The position numbers and the translations under genes are program-made. Below are positions 9,567 through 17,616 of a stretch of DNA of 33,436 nucleotides, one piece after another (within the stretch, counting starts at the first letter, position 1; every line of letters begins with the position of its first letter). The notes under the pieces were generated by a model. That model did no database searches. It worked only from the letters and a program-made list of their open reading frames with translations, and was not told where the DNA came from. The DNA comes from an uncultured Legionella sp. (GTDB lineage Bacteria; Pseudomonadota; Gammaproteobacteria; Legionellales; Legionellaceae). The stretch is from NCBI RefSeq assembly GCF_937871865.1, contig NZ_CALMPD010000025.1:1-33436 (forward strand), written 5' to 3'.

Positions 9567-9572
9567 AGAGTC

Positions 9573-9600
9573 ATTATAGACATTTGGTTTCCAATGTCAA
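9573..9600 (-). promoter_or_regulatory. Consensus sigma-70 promoter, leftward, with embedded palindrome
   Basis: TTGACA (9595-9600), 16-bp spacer, TATAAT (9573-9578): both hexamers are exact consensus. The spacer plus part of the -35 forms a near-palindrome (9579-9598), with arms GACATTTGG and CCAATGTC that differ by one bulged T. Such a position suits a repressor operator. Confidence 0.6.
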
Positions 9601-9615
9601 CAAATAATTTCCAAT

Positions 9616-9632
9616 CGAAACCAATTGTTTCG
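9616..9632. promoter_or_regulatory. Second palindrome, possible operator
   Basis: Perfect 6-5-6 palindrome CGAAAC-CAATT-GTTTCG between the leftward promoter (9573-9600) and the rightward one (9647-9675). TTTCCAAT occurs twice nearby (9588-9595 and 9608-9615), 20 bp apart, about two helical turns. Candidate binding sites for the adjacent XRE regulator; inference only. Confidence 0.4.
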
Positions 9633-9646
9633 CATTACGAGTTTAT

Positions 9647-9675
9647 TTGCAGGTTGTGTTGCCCTTTGTTACACT
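9647..9675 (+). promoter_or_regulatory. Probable promoter of the XRE-sensor-MFS operon
   Basis: TTGCAG (9647-9652), 17-bp spacer, TACACT (9670-9675). The predicted start near 9682 leaves about 30 nt of leader before the ATG at 9713, and rules out the in-frame TTG at 9647 as a start codon. Confidence 0.5.
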
Positions 9676-9712
9676 CTACACAGTACTCAGCAATCAGGAT
9701 ATTCGCATCCCC

Positions 9713-10198
9713 ATGGAAAAAGTTAACTTAACAAAACAGTTTGCTTACCGTCTGCGCGATGCAATGATAGCAGCTGGATTTAATTCCCAACGCTCTGCGT
9801 CAGGTGTATCCATCCATAAGTTGGCAGAGATTACCGGTTATTCGGTGCAAATCTGTAGAAAATACCTACGGGGAGAGGCCATACCGGAACCTATAAAATT
9901 AGTAGACATAGCAGCGAAACTTCATGTTTCCCCTGGTTGGTTATTATTTGGAGATGCTCATAATGACCCCAGTATTTCATCAGATAAATTAACTATCAGC
10001 AGAAATTTGCTTCACTATATTTTCACCAGCGCCGCATGTCTATATAATGGCGACCTAGTGGAACATGAAGTACCCGCTTTTTTAATGGAATTGATTAACG
10101 ATGTCAGTTTAATCAATGCCAATGAAGAACAATCAAAAAAGATAATTGATCTGGCTTTGGCTTCAGTGAAGCATTTTAGCCATCCGCATGGAACGTAG
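9713..10198 (+). CDS. XRE-family helix-turn-helix transcriptional regulator
   Basis: A 161-residue protein with an N-terminal Cro/CI-type DNA-binding domain. The helix-turn-helix falls at about residues 33-54 (SIHKLAEITGYSVQICRKYLRG), followed by the family's helix with VDIAAKLHVSPGWLLFGD. The C-terminal half (about 85-161) is helical and of unknown role, perhaps dimerisation; no Ser-Lys protease motif of LexA/CI type is seen. An in-frame TTG at 9647 would add 22 residues, but it is part of the likely -35 box. It is first in a three-gene rightward operon and probably acts on the palindromes upstream; that is inference. Confidence 0.8.
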   Translation: MEKVNLTKQFAYRLRDAMIAAGFNSQRSASGVSIHKLAEITGYSVQICRKYLRGEAIPEPIKLVDIAAKLHVSPGWLLFGDAHNDPSISSDKLTISRNLLHYIFTSAACLYNGDLVEHEVPAFLMELINDVSLINANEEQSKKIIDLALASVKHFSHPHGT

Positions 10199-10212
10199 AA
10201 TAAGAAGTATTC

Positions 10213-10776
10213 ATGGAAAATAGCCGTAATAATCTGGTGCTCCACCCGCAGCACCTGGAAGTTCTTTTTGCTTTTAAAAGTAAACTGTCCAATGTATTCA
10301 GAGATGTCTTGGGTATACATGAAATTCACCATATTGCGTTAACACGCATCAATAAAAAAAATGAACTCATGTCGTTCTCATCAACCCCATCACTGGAATT
10401 TAATTTATTTAGTAGCGTACTGTGGCAATATGACCAAATCTATAACCCAAAATGGTTTAAGTTATGTACACAAGCCAATTGGCAATCCTTATACATGCCA
10501 GCACGTTACGATGAACTTTATTATCTAAAACAAATCAGACACGCCTACCCTATAGGCATCGCACTGGCAGCGAAAATAGATGATGATTATGTAATCTATT
10601 CATTAGCCAGTCATAAATCCTGTCCTCATACTAAAGAGCATTTCGCAAATCAACATGAGGACTTCTACAAAATAGGTCAATATTGTTCCAATATTTTAAA
10701 TCCACTTTTTATTTATTGCGATTCATTAGTTACAGAATCCTCAGCGCTGCAGGCTCATTATGAAACATCAGAATAA
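10213..10776 (+). CDS. Sensor-like protein, resembles LuxR-type N-terminal domain without HTH
   Basis: A 187-residue protein between the regulator (15-nt gap) and the transporter, whose start it overlaps by 17 nt. Visible features: HHIALTRINKKNELMSFSSTPSLEF near residue 40, an aromatic stretch (LWQYDQIYNPKWFKL), and a final segment with FYKIGQYCSNILNPLF. From memory this resembles ligand/PAS-like N-terminal halves of Legionella LuxR-type regulators, but the protein stops without any C-terminal helix-turn-helix. No signal peptide or membrane segment. It may sense the transporter's substrate or partner with the XRE protein; its function is unknown. Confidence 0.6.
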   Translation: MENSRNNLVLHPQHLEVLFAFKSKLSNVFRDVLGIHEIHHIALTRINKKNELMSFSSTPSLEFNLFSSVLWQYDQIYNPKWFKLCTQANWQSLYMPARYDELYYLKQIRHAYPIGIALAAKIDDDYVIYSLASHKSCPHTKEHFANQHEDFYKIGQYCSNILNPLFIYCDSLVTESSALQAHYETSE

Positions 10777-12097
10777 ATCTATATTAGGCGGGTTAATGGG
10801 CAATGTCGTTGAAGCATACGATATGTCTATATGCTATTTCCTGTCTGCTGAATTGTCGCGCCATTTATTAGGTGATACCAAAGGTAAACCAACGGTCATG
10901 TTATCGCTGATTTTTATTGCTTATCTGGCGAAACCGATAGGCGCATTTATTCTGGGGCTGCTTTCCGATCTCTACGGGCGAAAAAACGTGCTCATGGGGT
11001 CTATTCTCATCATGGGAATATCAACCTCTTTAATTGGCGCCATTCCCGGTTACGATCGCATAGGCATACTTGCAGCCGGTTTATTATTAATTCTTCGCAT
11101 GATTCAAAGCATGGCTCTTGGCTCTGAATTTTTAAATTCTTCATCTCTATTGGTCGAAAGTGGCAATAGCAAACAACGAGGTTTTAGAGGATGTTGGTCC
11201 TCCGTTGGCGTAAAAGCAGGTTATTTAATTGCGTGTTTGACAGCGGAACTATTTCATTATTATGCAGCAGCAAACCCCGAACTGAATAATCTTTGGCGTA
11301 TCCCGTTTTTATTCGCATTGATAACAACTCTGATTGGTTTTTATATCAGAGCAAAAATGCCGGAAAGTCTAGCCTATATTATTTATTACGCGAATAGAAA
11401 AAAACCTTCGACTCGTGATATTTATAAACAATCGCTGGATTTTGTTAAAAAACATCCTTTTATGTTTTATTTTGCATTTTTCTCCGTCTTTTTATCAGTA
11501 ACTACTGGATTCTTCTTTTATTTATATATCCCCTTACACGCGATTCAATACGCTCATATTCCACGCGACATTATTATGACCTCAAATATTCTTTCATTAT
11601 TATTTGTCAGCGCGCTCACTCCTGTTTTTGGCTGGTTATCAGACAGACAAGATCGTTTAAAGATGCTGATGTTTGCCAGTAGCGGCTTACTGATGATGAC
11701 CTATCCCTTTATGCATGTAATTAATTATGGTAATGCCGGATATTTCATTTTAATGCAACTCATCATATCCATTCCATGCGCCTGCTATTACAGTGTTGCC
11801 ACAGTATTATTAACCGAATTGTTTCCCTTACAAATTCGCTGCACAGCGTTATCCATTGTCTATTCAATTTCAGCCAGCCTGGCAGCAGGGCTTCCTCCTC
11901 TGTTATCGGATTATCTGGCAAGAAAAACATTGATGCCTAGCTCACCAAGCCTGATTATCATGGTACTGTCCATTATAGTGCTCATTAATATCAGGCTGTT
12001 GGCTTATAGATACAGACAAGGGAAAAACAAATACCAGATTTCAATATTGGAAACAGATGAACCAGTGTTTACCGTACATTATCAAAAACCCGTGTAA
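10760..12097 (+). CDS. MFS transporter, metabolite:H+ symporter (ProP-like) type
   Basis: A 445-residue inner-membrane secondary transporter with about 12 predicted membrane helices. Near the N-terminus GNVVEAYD (14-21) matches the MHS-family GNxxEWYD-like motif with Asp21, and GLLSDLYGRKNVL (66-78) is the MFS loop 2-3 motif. RMIQSMALGSEF lies in helix 4, and GWLSDRQDRLK is the second-half repeat of the loop motif. Substrate cannot be read from sequence; relatives move proline/betaine, citrate, ketoglutarate or shikimate. The start overlaps the preceding gene by 17 nt, implying coupled translation. Confidence 0.85.
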   Translation: MKHQNKSILGGLMGNVVEAYDMSICYFLSAELSRHLLGDTKGKPTVMLSLIFIAYLAKPIGAFILGLLSDLYGRKNVLMGSILIMGISTSLIGAIPGYDRIGILAAGLLLILRMIQSMALGSEFLNSSSLLVESGNSKQRGFRGCWSSVGVKAGYLIACLTAELFHYYAAANPELNNLWRIPFLFALITTLIGFYIRAKMPESLAYIIYYANRKKPSTRDIYKQSLDFVKKHPFMFYFAFFSVFLSVTTGFFFYLYIPLHAIQYAHIPRDIIMTSNILSLLFVSALTPVFGWLSDRQDRLKMLMFASSGLLMMTYPFMHVINYGNAGYFILMQLIISIPCACYYSVATVLLTELFPLQIRCTALSIVYSISASLAAGLPPLLSDYLARKTLMPSSPSLIIMVLSIIVLINIRLLAYRYRQGKNKYQISILETDEPVFTVHYQKPV

Positions 12098-12413
12098 AAC
12101 ACGCTATTGAATGCAAAAATATCCTTACTCAGATGATTTATTACCTGTCACAGATTTTTTTGCATTCCTGCTCAAAGGATTTTAATTCACTATCAAATCA
12201 CGCAACCAAATCAGAACAAATATTAAAGTCGCGATAAAACACCCAAAATTACCAACAAAGTCAGAAGTCGCTTTGATAAACGAGGTAAAGTTAAATGTGG
12301 GATTTCTTTTTTATTTTGGTTCAGCGTATTTTTTCTCATAAAGAAACATCCCTGTTTCTTCTAAGCATGTCACAACAACACTCTAACAGTTTAAAGTTCA
12401 ATTAGGCTTGTGT
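12098..12413. other. 316-bp gap with repeats and a possible tiny ORF
   Basis: Contains a short stem just after the MFS stop (CGTG-TAAAA-CACG, about 12091-12103, no T-run) and a long-range inverted repeat GAATGCAAAAA (12109-12119) / TTTTTGCATTC (12157-12167). A hairpin AAGAAACA-TCCC-TGTTTCTT lies at 12341-12360. The possible small ORF at 12182-12339 is listed separately. Confidence 0.4.
12182..12339 (-). pseudogene. Possible small membrane-protein ORF, frame-shifted at an A-run
   Basis: From the ATG at 12339 a frame runs 38 codons (MRKNTLNQNKK... to TAA at 12223). In the -1 frame, from an A6G run (AAAAAAG) near codon 11, an open frame continues to the TAA at 12182-12184 and encodes a membrane-helix-like tail (NFGCFIATLIFVLIWLRDL). 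The two parts could be one gene of about 50 residues broken by an indel, or read by -1 slippage. AT-rich DNA makes hydrophobic frames by chance, so this is weak. Confidence 0.2.
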
Positions 12414-12770
12414 TTATTTTATTTTTTTTTTCAATTCATTCAGTATACTCAATTGCTGTGTCACAATTTCATAAAATTTTTGCATGTCATCACTTTCATA
12501 AAATGCCAACTTCTCTTCTTCACTTTGCCTATTTGCCTGAGCCACTAAAGTGCCAACGTCATTAATTGTGCTATCAATTTCTGTTGTAAGAGTATGGAAC
12601 TGATTAAGATACATTTCTTTATTTTCACCTTCATAAAAGGAAAAATTATGTATTTTAACTTCAATTTCGGCGCGTAAGCTCCTCAAGTCGTTATCAAGAG
12701 CAATAATTTTCTCAGGGGTATTAGAATCAAATAAAGTATTAACACTTAATGAGTGCGATTGAGATCCCAT
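12414..12770 (-). CDS. Hypothetical coiled-coil protein, 118 aa
   Basis: Not recognised. A hydrophilic, mostly helical protein with heptad-like spacing from about residue 20 to the end (SLRAEIEVKIHNF, LTTEIDSTINDVGTLVAQ, QQLSILNELKKKIK), acidic with a basic C-terminus. No signal peptide or membrane segment. A GGAG site precedes the ATG at 12770, which supports real translation. Diverges from the TRIC-type gene and has no operon partner. Could be a Legionella-specific accessory protein; a secreted role cannot be judged from this sequence. Confidence 0.6.
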   Translation of the reverse strand: MGSQSHSLSVNTLFDSNTPEKIIALDNDLRSLRAEIEVKIHNFSFYEGENKEMYLNQFHTLTTEIDSTINDVGTLVAQANRQSEEEKLAFYESDDMQKFYEIVTQQLSILNELKKKIK

Positions 12771-12883
12771 TACTATGCTCCAATCAATAATTGTTATTTA
12801 TTCTTTAATTCTAGTTGAAGCACAGTATTTCGCCATTTGTTTTAATAGTGTTATCATTGTTTTTTTTAATAACAGTGAAATTT

Positions 12884-13516
12884 ATGCTACTCCATTATCT
12901 TTTCTTGATGGGCATTTGTGTGGAAGCCATAACCGGAGCTTTGGCTGCTGGTCGTAAAAAAATGGATTTTTTTGGTGTGATGCTGATTGCCTGTATAACG
13001 GCACTTGGAGGAGGAACCGTCCGGGATGCCTTATTTAATACCTATCCACTAACCTGGGTCGCACATCCGGAGTATTTATTATATACCTCATTATGTGCAT
13101 TCCTCACTATTTTCATTGCCCATTCCCTAGTCAGGATAATGAAGGTGTTTTTAATCCTTGACGCTCTTGGCCTTTCTGCATTTGTAATTATAGGAACCCA
13201 AAAAATACTGTCGCATGGAATGTCGCCAAGTATCGCTGTAATCAGTGGTATGCTTACCGGAATTTGCGGCGGGATGTTACGAGATATATTATGCAATGAT
13301 ATACCTTTGGTATTAAGAAAAGAGCTTTATGCGGTTATCGCTCTGGCTGGAGCTGTTTTGTATATCACTCTCGCCCATTTTCATGTCCCTCATAACCTTA
13401 ATATTATTATTACCTTAATCAGTATTTTTACCGCAAGAATATTGGCAATATTCTTCCATATTGAAATACCTGTTTTTGATTATTCAGAAAGCATTAAGAA
13501 GCGAAAGAACAAATAA
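12884..13516 (+). CDS. TRIC/UPF0126-type cation channel family protein
   Basis: An inner-membrane protein of the trimeric intracellular cation channel family (YicG/YadS type), about seven helices in two inverted repeats. Each repeat carries the family Gly-Gly...Arg-Asp motif: ALGGGTVRDALF in the first and GICGGMLRDILCNDIP in the second. The ATG at 12884 gives 210 residues, the usual length; an in-frame TTG at 12815 would add a 23-residue tail not expected for the family. Bacterial members conduct monovalent cations in vitro; the role in the cell is uncertain. Converges on ppiB. Confidence 0.88.
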   Translation: MLLHYLFLMGICVEAITGALAAGRKKMDFFGVMLIACITALGGGTVRDALFNTYPLTWVAHPEYLLYTSLCAFLTIFIAHSLVRIMKVFLILDALGLSAFVIIGTQKILSHGMSPSIAVISGMLTGICGGMLRDILCNDIPLVLRKELYAVIALAGAVLYITLAHFHVPHNLNIIITLISIFTARILAIFFHIEIPVFDYSESIKKRKNK

Positions 13517-13539
13517 AAAATGCCCCTGAATCGGGGCAT
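13514..13539 (-). terminator. Intrinsic terminator of ppiB
   Basis: Stem ATGCCCC (13520-13526) / GGGGCAT (13533-13539), 6-nt loop, followed on the minus strand by TTTTTT (13515-13520). It lies 20 nt past the ppiB stop, between the convergent TRIC-type gene and ppiB. Confidence 0.88.
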
Positions 13540-13558
13540 CATGATAATTAAAGAGTAA

Positions 13559-14050
13559 TTAAACTTCTTTAATTTCAACAATACTGATTTCTTCAACGGG
13601 CACATCACCATGCCCCATCCGTTGACCCGTTTTTACTTTAGCAATCGCATCAACGACATCCATACCTTCTACTACTTCACCAAAGACACAATAACCAAAC
13701 CCTTGAGCATGATCTCCGCTGTAATTAAGGAAACCATTATCTGCAACGTTAATAAAGAATTGAGCAGTAGCTGAATGAGGATCCATCGTTCTGGCCATAG
13801 CAATGGTACCACGCTTATTAGGCTTGGCAGTCTTCGCTTCATTTTTAATAGGATCTTCGGTTGGCTTTTGCTGCATATCAGCGTTTAATCCCCCACCTTG
13901 AATCATAAAGCCATCAATTACACGATGAAAAATCGTATCATTATAAAAGCCACTACGAATATAATTCAGAAAATTTTCTGCAGTACCTGGGGTGTTTTCT
14001 GTATCTAACTGTAAATGAATATCACCTTTAGATGTGCTAATTACAACCAT
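13559..14050 (-). CDS. ppiB: Cyclophilin-type peptidyl-prolyl cis-trans isomerase B
   Basis: A cytoplasmic cyclophilin that speeds prolyl bond isomerisation during folding. The 163-residue protein lacks a signal peptide and contains the catalytic [13 protein letters not shown] block with the active-site Arg, then [18 protein letters not shown] and the C-terminal [14 protein letters not shown]. The ATG at 14050 has a GGAG-like site upstream. It is 27 nt downstream of tgt and ends at a clear terminator. Confidence 0.97.
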   Translation of the reverse strand: MVVISTSKGDIHLQLDTENTPGTAENFLNYIRSGFYNDTIFHRVIDGFMIQGGGLNADMQQKPTEDPIKNEAKTAKPNKRGTIAMARTMDPHSATAQFFINVADNGFLNYSGDHAQGFGYCVFGEVVEGMDVVDAIAKVKTGQRMGHGDVPVEEISIVEIKEV

Positions 14051-14077
14051 TATATCTCCTGTTAAATCTTAAAATAA

Positions 14078-15229
14078 TTAGGAATTCATTACCAAAGCCC
14101 GCATTTTATCACAAACATCATGCAAAACATGGATATTATGAATACTAGCCAAAGCCGTGAATAAATTAGTCTTGCGTTTAAATAAATGATGCAGATACGA
14201 TCGCGAATAATTGAGGCACGTAAAACAAGTACAATCCGGCATGATAGGCGATAAATCCTCAGCAAAACATGATTTTTTTATTTGTATTCGTTCGTTCTCA
14301 TATTCGCTGGAGAAACGCAACCAATTTCCTTCACGTATTAACTCGCCACAATACAGCGCTCCATGCCGAGCATTTCGGGTTGGCGCGACACAATCAAACA
14401 TATCAATACCTTCAGCAACCACATCCAACAAATCCTGGGGAGACATGCCAACGCCCATAGTATAACGCGGTTTATGCTCTGGTAAATAATCACGAACCCA
14501 ACGTATTACGTCAACCGTAGTGTTCATATCAAAACCTATAGTTTCACCACCAATAGCAATTCCATCTGTATGCATTGAAGAAACAAAATCAGCACTTTCA
14601 CGGCGTAAATCCTCAAAAATACCGCCTTGAACAATTCCGAATAAAGCCTGCTGGTTCCCATAACGCGACGTGGGATACTTCTGATGATAATCAATCGACT
14701 GCTTCAGCCAACGATGAGTACGCGTCATGATATGAGCGACTTCATCCTTAGTACAGCTATCAGGAGTACATTGATCAAAAGCCATAATGATATCTGCACC
14801 GATAATTTTTTGAGTTTCCAATGACATTTCAGGAGTCATATGAATAAGCCCCTGGCTTCCTGGCAACTTAAAATGCGCCCCCTCCTCATCAATGGTACAA
14901 ATTTCTTTATTTTTAGATAAGCTAAAGACTTGGAACCCACCGCTGTCGGTTAACATCGGGCCATGCCACCCCATAAAGGGATGCATTCCCCCCGCCTTTT
15001 CGATTACCGCCATGCCAGGCGCACAGAGCATATGATAGGTATTACCGCCCAATATAATTTGACTGCCCGCAGCAGATAATTCTCCTGGCGCCATATTATT
15101 CACTCCAGCACGTGTTCCTACTGGCATAAATACAGGGGTAATAAATTCACCATGCGGTGTAGTCACACGGGTAACTCGCGCTTTAGTACCTGCATGTCGG
15201 TACAGCACTTCACAAGAAAAATTATTCAT
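14078..15229 (-). CDS. tgt: tRNA-guanine transglycosylase (queuine tRNA-ribosyltransferase)
   Basis: Swaps guanine-34 for preQ1 in tRNAs with GUN anticodons, the first tRNA-bound step of queuosine synthesis. About 383 residues from the ATG at 15229; a TTG one codon earlier is less likely. Motifs: GGNTYHM, the substrate-binding DSGGFQVFSL with the catalytic-region Asp, GIVQGG, CVAPTRNARHGALY, and the zinc site CTCFTC plus a later His. queH, the last step of the pathway, is elsewhere in this window. Confidence 0.97.
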   Translation of the reverse strand: MNNFSCEVLYRHAGTKARVTRVTTPHGEFITPVFMPVGTRAGVNNMAPGELSAAGSQIILGGNTYHMLCAPGMAVIEKAGGMHPFMGWHGPMLTDSGGFQVFSLSKNKEICTIDEEGAHFKLPGSQGLIHMTPEMSLETQKIIGADIIMAFDQCTPDSCTKDEVAHIMTRTHRWLKQSIDYHQKYPTSRYGNQQALFGIVQGGIFEDLRRESADFVSSMHTDGIAIGGETIGFDMNTTVDVIRWVRDYLPEHKPRYTMGVGMSPQDLLDVVAEGIDMFDCVAPTRNARHGALYCGELIREGNWLRFSSEYENERIQIKKSCFAEDLSPIMPDCTCFTCLNYSRSYLHHLFKRKTNLFTALASIHNIHVLHDVCDKMRALVMNS

Positions 15230-15288
15230 CAAAAAGAGGATAACTCAAAAAAAGAGCAATAATAGCCAAATCAAACCATTATTACTAG

Positions 15289-15783
15289 TTAATCGATAGA
15301 AGATCGAGTACGAAAATATAATATCAGGCCTGTTATTGCCATAAATAGAAAATAAATAGTAGTCCATCCCGGCATAGAAATTCCAAGCAGACTCCAATTA
15401 GATTCAGCACAATCCCCTGCCCCCCAAAATAGAGCATGAGCAACAGTCTGCCATGGAAAATAACGAATCAATACATCAAGATCAGGCATGCAAGCAGGAG
15501 CTTGTCCTGCTGGTAATGACTGCAGCCATAAATGCCTTAAAGAAAAGTATAGACCAGCACAAGCAACAATAAATTGCAGTAGGCTAACCAAATGAGCCTT
15601 TTTTAAAGTCCTAAGGCTTAAGCTCATTATTGCCAATAATAAAAAAACACAAATTCGTTGCATCAAACATAACGGGCAGGGTTGAAGGCCAACTGCATAT
15701 TGAAAATAAAAAGAAGTTAATAAAACAAAAAGTGTGATGAGCACAAGGAACGATTGAATTTTTCGATAGGTCAATTTAGTCAT
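15289..15783 (-). CDS. dsbB: Disulfide bond formation protein DsbB
   Basis: An inner-membrane quinone reductase that reoxidises DsbA. The 164 residues form four membrane helices. The first periplasmic loop has Cys36-Pro-Leu-Cys39, and the second loop has the Cys98/Cys125 pair, matching the two redox pairs of E. coli DsbB. The start overlaps the cytochrome gene by 8 nt, so both are probably co-translated. Legionella can carry more than one DsbB; which this is cannot be told here. Confidence 0.93.
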   Translation of the reverse strand: MTKLTYRKIQSFLVLITLFVLLTSFYFQYAVGLQPCPLCLMQRICVFLLLAIMSLSLRTLKKAHLVSLLQFIVACAGLYFSLRHLWLQSLPAGQAPACMPDLDVLIRYFPWQTVAHALFWGAGDCAESNWSLLGISMPGWTTIYFLFMAITGLILYFRTRSSID

Positions 15784-16207
15784 GTTTTTTTGGCATCATA
15801 TATTGAATAGCAGCTTTCAGATCATCATCAGTACATTCAGCACAGGTCCCTTTTGCAGGCATTGCATTCATCCCCTTCACAGATGAAGCAACCAATTCAT
15901 CAATTGTTCTACCCGAGATCCGAGGTTTCCAATCATTTGAATCATGAAATTTAGGAGCACCAGCTAACCCATCACGGTGACACACAATGCAATATTGCTC
16001 ATACGTTGCTTGTCCTGGTTCCTTTTTTTCTACCTGTTCTACTGTTTTATCCTGCCCTTCTGTACTTGATGCCCCGTTTCCATCTTCTTGAACACGCACT
16101 TTGCCTATGGGTTGAATTCTCTGTTGTATTTGCTGTCTGTCTATATCATCCAATGCAAAAAGCAAAAAGGATATGACTGTAAACAGCGCTACGATAAACA
16201 ACCTCAT
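15776..16207 (-). CDS. Cytochrome c5-like monohaem protein
   Basis: A 143-residue exported c-type cytochrome. An N-terminal hydrophobic segment (about 2-18) acts as signal or anchor, then a Gln/Lys/Glu-rich linker, then the haem domain with CIVCH (Cys73, Cys76, His77). Met116 is the likely distal ligand, and the extra Cys122/Cys125 pair (GTCAEC) is typical of the cytochrome c5 group. AGAGGG precedes the ATG. It overlaps dsbB, which may link thiol oxidation and respiration, though that is inference. Confidence 0.88.
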   Translation of the reverse strand: MRLFIVALFTVISFLLFALDDIDRQQIQQRIQPIGKVRVQEDGNGASSTEGQDKTVEQVEKKEPGQATYEQYCIVCHRDGLAGAPKFHDSNDWKPRISGRTIDELVASSVKGMNAMPAKGTCAECTDDDLKAAIQYMMPKKHD

Positions 16208-16305
16208 GGTTGCGCCCTCTTGATTACAATTTAAAAATCATACCGACAAGTGACTCTTTTTTCCAGTACGATTTCAATTTGACTACAGAAAAAAGCCTTA
16301 CTGCA

Positions 16306-16314
16306 TGTTACACT
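16306..16314 (+). promoter_or_regulatory. Possible extended -10 promoter of lqsA
   Basis: TGT-TACACT fits the extended -10 pattern TGnTAnnnT. No well-placed -35 is seen. It overlaps the earliest in-frame ATG (16305) of the lqsA frame, which argues for a later start. Confidence 0.35.
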
Positions 16315-16409
16315 GTTATCAATGGAAAAAAGTATCAGAGTCAAGGATGCTAGTTCAAGAGATAAATTCTGCAACAGATAATCCAAAGCCATTGAATTTG
16401 AAAACCAGC

Positions 16410-17597
16410 ATGGGAACAGAAAGCTATCCAAAGTTCCTCAATGATGCAATGGAGCAATACTTTGAAGAACGTGTAAAAAAATCATGGCAGGGAAAGCATA
16501 TCCTAAGTGGAAAAACGCCTCCTCCTACCGCCCTTATATTTTCAAGTAATGATTATTTAAATATCAGTCGGCATCCAGACTTAATTAATGCCCAGATAGA
16601 TGCGCTACGAAAACACGGCAACGGACAAATGCAATCGGCTGTATTTTTAAGTAATGACAGTTTATTGCTGAATACGTGTGAGCATCATTTCAGCAATTTT
16701 TTAAATTACCCATCCTGCTTGCTCACCCAATCAGGATGGTCTGCGAATGTAGGACTAATCCAGACTCTTGCCACACGCAAAACCCCAGTGTACCTGGATT
16801 TCTATACCCATATGTCCTTTTGGGCTGGGGCAAAGGCAGCCGGTGCCAAGGCAATTCCTTTTCAGCATAATTCAATCGATTCATTACGCAAAAGATTAGA
16901 ACGACATGGTTCTGGAATTATTGCTATTGATTCGATATACAGCACCACAGGGACTATCAGCCCACTTCCTCATTATGTGAACCTTGCCAAGCAATACAAT
17001 TGTTTGCTAATAGTAGATGAATCGCATTCACTTGGCACTTATGGCCCACATGGCAAAGGGCTGGTTACAGAACTTGGCTTATCACATCAGGTTGATGTGA
17101 TCACCGCAAGCCTTGCAAAAGCATTTTCCGGAAGAGGGGGCTTAATTGCAGGGAACCAAAGACTCATCGAATTTGTACGTTACTCTTCGCTCCCGGCTAT
17201 TTTTAGTTCCGCATTAGTGCCTCAGGATTTGGCGGGATTTTCTGCATCTCTAGAAATCATAATGAAAGAAGAATGGCGAAGAAAGCAGCTCCATAACAAT
17301 GCAATTTTTCTACGAAGCACTCTGAACGACCAAGGTTTTAATATCGGAGACAGTCAGTCGCAAATTATTCCGATAATGACAGGAAATGAAGCAAAAACGA
17401 TTTGGTTACGTAATGAACTAGAAAAAGAAGACATTTTTGGAGCAATTTTTTGCTCCCCGGCTACCCCTAAAAATAAGCCATTGATACGATTATCAGTCAG
17501 TGCCGGCCATGAAAAAAGAGAGTTAATTCAACTCGTTGAGTGCTTGATAAAACTAGCCAAACTCAATCCCGACATTCCATTTTTTAAGACCTCATAA
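16410..17597 (+). CDS. lqsA: Autoinducer synthase LqsA (alpha-oxoamine synthase family)
   Basis: A PLP enzyme that makes the alpha-hydroxyketone signal LAI-1 of Legionella; homolog of Vibrio CqsA. From the ATG at 16410 the product is 395 residues and aligns one-to-one with the CqsA N-terminus up to the shared SNDYL. Other marks: LLTQSGWSANVGL, VDESHSLGTYGP, and ITASLAKAF with the PLP lysine at 237 (CqsA Lys236). In-frame ATGs at 16305 and 16347 would add 35 or 21 residues; the latter has purine-rich sequence just before it, so the start is not settled. Followed by convergent lqsR. Confidence 0.93.
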   Translation: MGTESYPKFLNDAMEQYFEERVKKSWQGKHILSGKTPPPTALIFSSNDYLNISRHPDLINAQIDALRKHGNGQMQSAVFLSNDSLLLNTCEHHFSNFLNYPSCLLTQSGWSANVGLIQTLATRKTPVYLDFYTHMSFWAGAKAAGAKAIPFQHNSIDSLRKRLERHGSGIIAIDSIYSTTGTISPLPHYVNLAKQYNCLLIVDESHSLGTYGPHGKGLVTELGLSHQVDVITASLAKAFSGRGGLIAGNQRLIEFVRYSSLPAIFSSALVPQDLAGFSASLEIIMKEEWRRKQLHNNAIFLRSTLNDQGFNIGDSQSQIIPIMTGNEAKTIWLRNELEKEDIFGAIFCSPATPKNKPLIRLSVSAGHEKRELIQLVECLIKLAKLNPDIPFFKTS

Positions 17598-17616
17598 AAC
17601 AGAAATATCAAAACTC

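Noticed and set aside
9647..9712. 22-codon N-terminal extension of the XRE regulator from TTG
   Set aside because: The TTG is part of a likely -35 box, and the extension is not HTH-family-like.
10015..10332. 105-codon minus-strand frame
   Set aside because: Lies antisense to the XRE and sensor genes, which have clear features and coupled spacing.
12775..12957. 60-codon plus-strand frame beginning before the TRIC-type gene
   Set aside because: Runs out of frame into the channel gene; hydrophobic content comes from AT-rich DNA.
16231..16431. 66-codon minus-strand frame across the lqsA promoter
   Set aside because: Overlaps the start of lqsA, has no family resemblance and no good ribosome site; shadow frame.
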